Assembly (NCBI GenBank): GCA_900539655.1
Contig: UQCR01000097.1
Location: 1-26,072, forward strand
Reading direction: 5' to 3'
Source of the DNA: an uncultured Robinsoniella sp.
GTDB lineage: Bacteria; Bacillota; Clostridia; Lachnospirales; Lachnospiraceae
Length of the DNA stretch: 26,072 nucleotides
In this document: piece after piece, positions 24,162 to 26,072 of the stretch
Layout: each line of letters opens with the position of its first letter
Numbering within the stretch: the stretch's first letter is position 1
Program-made: the position numbers and the translations under genes
The notes under the pieces: model-generated
The model's input: only the letters and a program-made list of their open reading frames with translations
What the model was told of the DNA's origin: nothing
The model's database searches: none

Positions 24162-25028
24162 TTATAATTTATCAAAATATTTAATAAGTGCCTGGGTTCC
24201 CAGTTCTCCGTCTCCTCTTTTTTCCAGCTCTTCGTATGCTGCAAGTGTCTGATTCAGTACTTTTAATGACAGTCCGTCTCCCTCAGCCTCTTCCTTTGCC
24301 AGCTTCATATCTTTAATAAAATGCTTTATAAAAAATCCCGGTGCATAATCCTGCTCCAGCATTTTTGCCGCCTGCAGTTCCAGCTGCTTACTTCCAGCTG
24401 CACCTGTTGCAACAGAATCCAGTACAGTTGGGATGTCCAGACCTTTCTCCCTTGCATAGGCAAATGCTTCGCAGATACCGGATATTGTCCCGGCTATCAT
24501 GATCTGGTTTACCATTTTGGTATGCTGCCCGCTTCCGGCTTTCCCTTCCAGGTGGATGTTCTTACCCATCGCCTCAAAAACAGGAAGGCATTTTTCATAT
24601 GACTGGGAATCTCCCCCCGCCAGTATGGATAACGTCCCATTTTTAGCGCCTACATCTCCTCCGGTAACCGGAGCATCCAGTGCATAAATTCCACGTTTTT
24701 TGGCTTCTTCATAGATTTCTTCCGCTAATTTGGGGCTTGAGGTGGTCATATCAATTACGTAAGTTCCTTCCGGTACATTTTCCAGTATGCCATCCTTTCC
24801 AAAATAAACTGCTCTCACATCATTAGGGAAGCCGACAATCGTAATTACTGCATCACAGCCATTCACGCATTCCGGAATAGTCGAATGGTAAACCGCACCT
24901 TCTGCAATAACATCCTCAGTTTTTGACTTATTTCTGGCATAGAAAGAAACTTCATAACCTGCCTTCATTAAATTTCTCACCATTGATTTCCCCATAATTC
25001 CGACTCCAATAAATCCGATTTTCTTCAT
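24162..25028 (-). CDS. garR: Beta-hydroxyacid dehydrogenase, GarR / 2-hydroxy-3-oxopropionate reductase-like
   Basis: A 288-residue NAD(P)-dependent dehydrogenase of the 3-hydroxyisobutyrate dehydrogenase family, which reduces tartronate semialdehyde to glycerate or oxidises related beta-hydroxyacids. I start it at MKKIGFIGVG because AAAGGAG lies 7 bases upstream; an in-frame start at 25,115 would add 29 residues unlike the family and would pass over the promoter. Visible motifs are GFIGVGIMGKSM (Rossmann loop), DAPVTGGDVGAKNGTLSI (substrate binding) and GSGQHTKMVNQ with the catalytic Lys. Length is typical. It is the first gene of a unit with the AroE-like protein and lies next to a LysR regulator in the same orientation. 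The exact substrate is inferred from family only. Confidence 0.88.
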   Translation of the reverse strand: MKKIGFIGVGIMGKSMVRNLMKAGYEVSFYARNKSKTEDVIAEGAVYHSTIPECVNGCDAVITIVGFPNDVRAVYFGKDGILENVPEGTYVIDMTTSSPKLAEEIYEEAKKRGIYALDAPVTGGDVGAKNGTLSILAGGDSQSYEKCLPVFEAMGKNIHLEGKAGSGQHTKMVNQIMIAGTISGICEAFAYAREKGLDIPTVLDSVATGAAGSKQLELQAAKMLEQDYAPGFFIKHFIKDMKLAKEEAEGDGLSLKVLNQTLAAYEELEKRGDGELGTQALIKYFDKL

Positions 25029-25072
25029 TTCGTCTTCTCCTTTATTTGTTATAAGGTTACAGCCATACGTCC

Positions 25073-25102
25073 ATTTTACCCGTACTAATGCCGGTATGTC
25101 AA
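25073..25102 (-). promoter_or_regulatory. Promoter of the garR-aroE-like operon
   Basis: On the minus strand TTGACA (25097-25102), 18 bases, TAAAAT (25073-25078). The -35 is perfect. It lies between the LysR gene and the dehydrogenase gene, so the LysR protein may act here. No palindromic T-N11-A box was pinned down with confidence. Confidence 0.7.
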
Positions 25103-25162
25103 TAGTCCCTGCCACAGATAATGAATCCGTAAAGAGGGTGTGCTAACAGCAGTCATAAATTT

Positions 25163-26035
25163 TCAAACATGCTTCAGGATTTTCAGGAACCCTTTCATAG
25201 GCTCTGATAAGAACTTGTCCTTATGATATGCCAGATAATTTTGATTCTCCATAGAAAGTCCGGCTACCGTCAACGGTACCAGTTCTTTTCTTTCACATTC
25301 TTTTCTAACCAGTATATCAGGCATAACGGTAACACCCAGGTTATTTTTGGCTGCCTGAATCAATGCCTGTGAATTTACGCTTGTCCATGTGGGAGCCACG
25401 GACAGATTATGTAGGGTCATTGCACTTTGGAACGTATCCCGTATTGCACTGCCGTTTTCTCTTAACAATAATTTCTGTTGTGCCAAATCTTCTATCTGCA
25501 CCTCACCTGCAGATGCCAGAGGATGCCCATTGCCGCATAATACCACAAGGCGGTATGACGAAAAGGGAATGCAGACCAGATTATCTCTGGGAAAGACTCC
25601 TTCTATCAACGCCAGGTCCACTTCATTTTGTAAAAGCTTTTCCGCAATAATCCTGGCACTTTCTACTTCTACCCGGACGGGAGTATTCTTCCACTGCAAT
25701 TCAAATTTCTTTAGCAGGGACGGAAGCCAGAAGTTAGCGATTGTTATGCTGGAACCAATCTGTAAGACCGCCTGCTCTTTCAGGGAATCCAGGCCCCCTT
25801 CCAAATCATCGTACAATTCTAGTACGCGAATGGCTTTGTCCAGGAATAATTTCCCGAATTCATTCAGATAAATACGCTTGGATACCCGGTCAAACAGGGT
25901 ATTTCCAATCTTTTCTTCCAGATCGTTTATGACATGGGACACCGCAGGCTGGGTCATATATAGTTTTTTTGCAGCTTTTGTAATATTCTCTTCTTCACAG
26001 ACTATTTTAAAAATACGAAGATGGCGTATTGTCAT
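25163..26035 (-). CDS. LysR family transcriptional regulator
   Basis: A 290-residue regulator. The first 60 residues form the LysR winged helix-turn-helix (MTIRHLRIFKIVCEEENITK, then AAKKLYMTQPAVSHVINDLE). Residues 90-290 form the periplasmic-binding-protein-like effector domain. The length is typical. A GGGGGA site lies 6 bases before ATG. It is encoded upstream of, and in the same direction as, the garR/aroE-like pair, 134 bp away, and is the likely regulator of that pair, probably sensing a hydroxyacid. Its own promoter lies at or beyond the right edge of the window. The effector is unknown. Confidence 0.92.
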   Translation of the reverse strand: MTIRHLRIFKIVCEEENITKAAKKLYMTQPAVSHVINDLEEKIGNTLFDRVSKRIYLNEFGKLFLDKAIRVLELYDDLEGGLDSLKEQAVLQIGSSITIANFWLPSLLKKFELQWKNTPVRVEVESARIIAEKLLQNEVDLALIEGVFPRDNLVCIPFSSYRLVVLCGNGHPLASAGEVQIEDLAQQKLLLRENGSAIRDTFQSAMTLHNLSVAPTWTSVNSQALIQAAKNNLGVTVMPDILVRKECERKELVPLTVAGLSMENQNYLAYHKDKFLSEPMKGFLKILKHV

Positions 26036-26072
26036 TTTGATTCCCCCTATCCATTACTAAATCATTATGTTC

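Noticed and set aside
1..26072. CRISPR arrays, insertion sequences, integrase genes, rRNA or clear tRNA genes
   Set aside because: I looked for regularly spaced repeats, transposase or recombinase motifs and conserved RNA sequences and found none. The mobile character of the left part rests on the att-like scars alone.

Overview
The window looks like the chromosome of a Gram-positive anaerobe of the Clostridia, most likely Lachnospiraceae. Evidence: strong AGGAGG-type ribosome binding sites, an intact TRAM-domain RlmD/RlmCD-type rRNA methyltransferase, PcrA, a YerC/YecD TrpR-like regulator, a DUF1836 protein, an OPT transporter paired with a PqqD-like protein, and moderate to low GC. This assignment is inferred from gene content; there is no rRNA marker in the window.

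Left part (1-11,895): an accessory region rich in candidate anti-phage genes, all on the minus strand. It starts with a badly decayed Old Yellow Enzyme pseudogene (169-860). Next comes a compact three-gene operon, transcribed from about 5,440 down to 902: a PLD-nuclease/SF2-helicase/DUF3427 protein, a NUDIX hydrolase and an HNH endonuclease. A short scar follows (5,470-5,820), holding a truncated RlmD C-terminal tail and a fragment that resembles a STAND NTPase. Then comes a 1,508-residue SF1 helicase with a large coiled-coil insert and a C-terminal HEPN-like R-N-x3-H motif (5,976-10,502). Last is a 265-residue membrane-anchored protein of unknown function (10,830-11,627).

The organising principle of this part is the 3' end of the rlmD gene (11,896-13,260). 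The sequence around its HVETV codons occurs three times: in the intact gene (A), at 10,555-10,747 (B) and at 5,556-5,820 (C). A and B share about 160 bp on one side of the core. B and C share about 40 bp on the other side. This is what successive site-specific insertions into the rlmD 3' end would leave, and each interval between copies holds one cargo unit. No recombinase gene is present.

Right part (about 11,896-26,072): ordinary core genome. It holds rlmD, a small acidic membrane protein, pcrA, a small unknown protein, a DUF1648-like membrane protein, a DUF1836 regulator, the YerC-like regulator, a PHP-family phosphoesterase, the OPT transporter with its PqqD-like partner, an NMT1-like substrate-binding lipoprotein, and a two-gene dehydrogenase operon (an AroE-like protein with an altered substrate loop and a GarR-like beta-hydroxyacid dehydrogenase) next to a LysR regulator. 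Several sigma-A-type promoters and intrinsic terminators can be read.

The best candidate for an undescribed system is the set of att-bounded cargo units at rlmD, above all the helicase-HEPN protein and the HNH/NUDIX/PLD-helicase operon.
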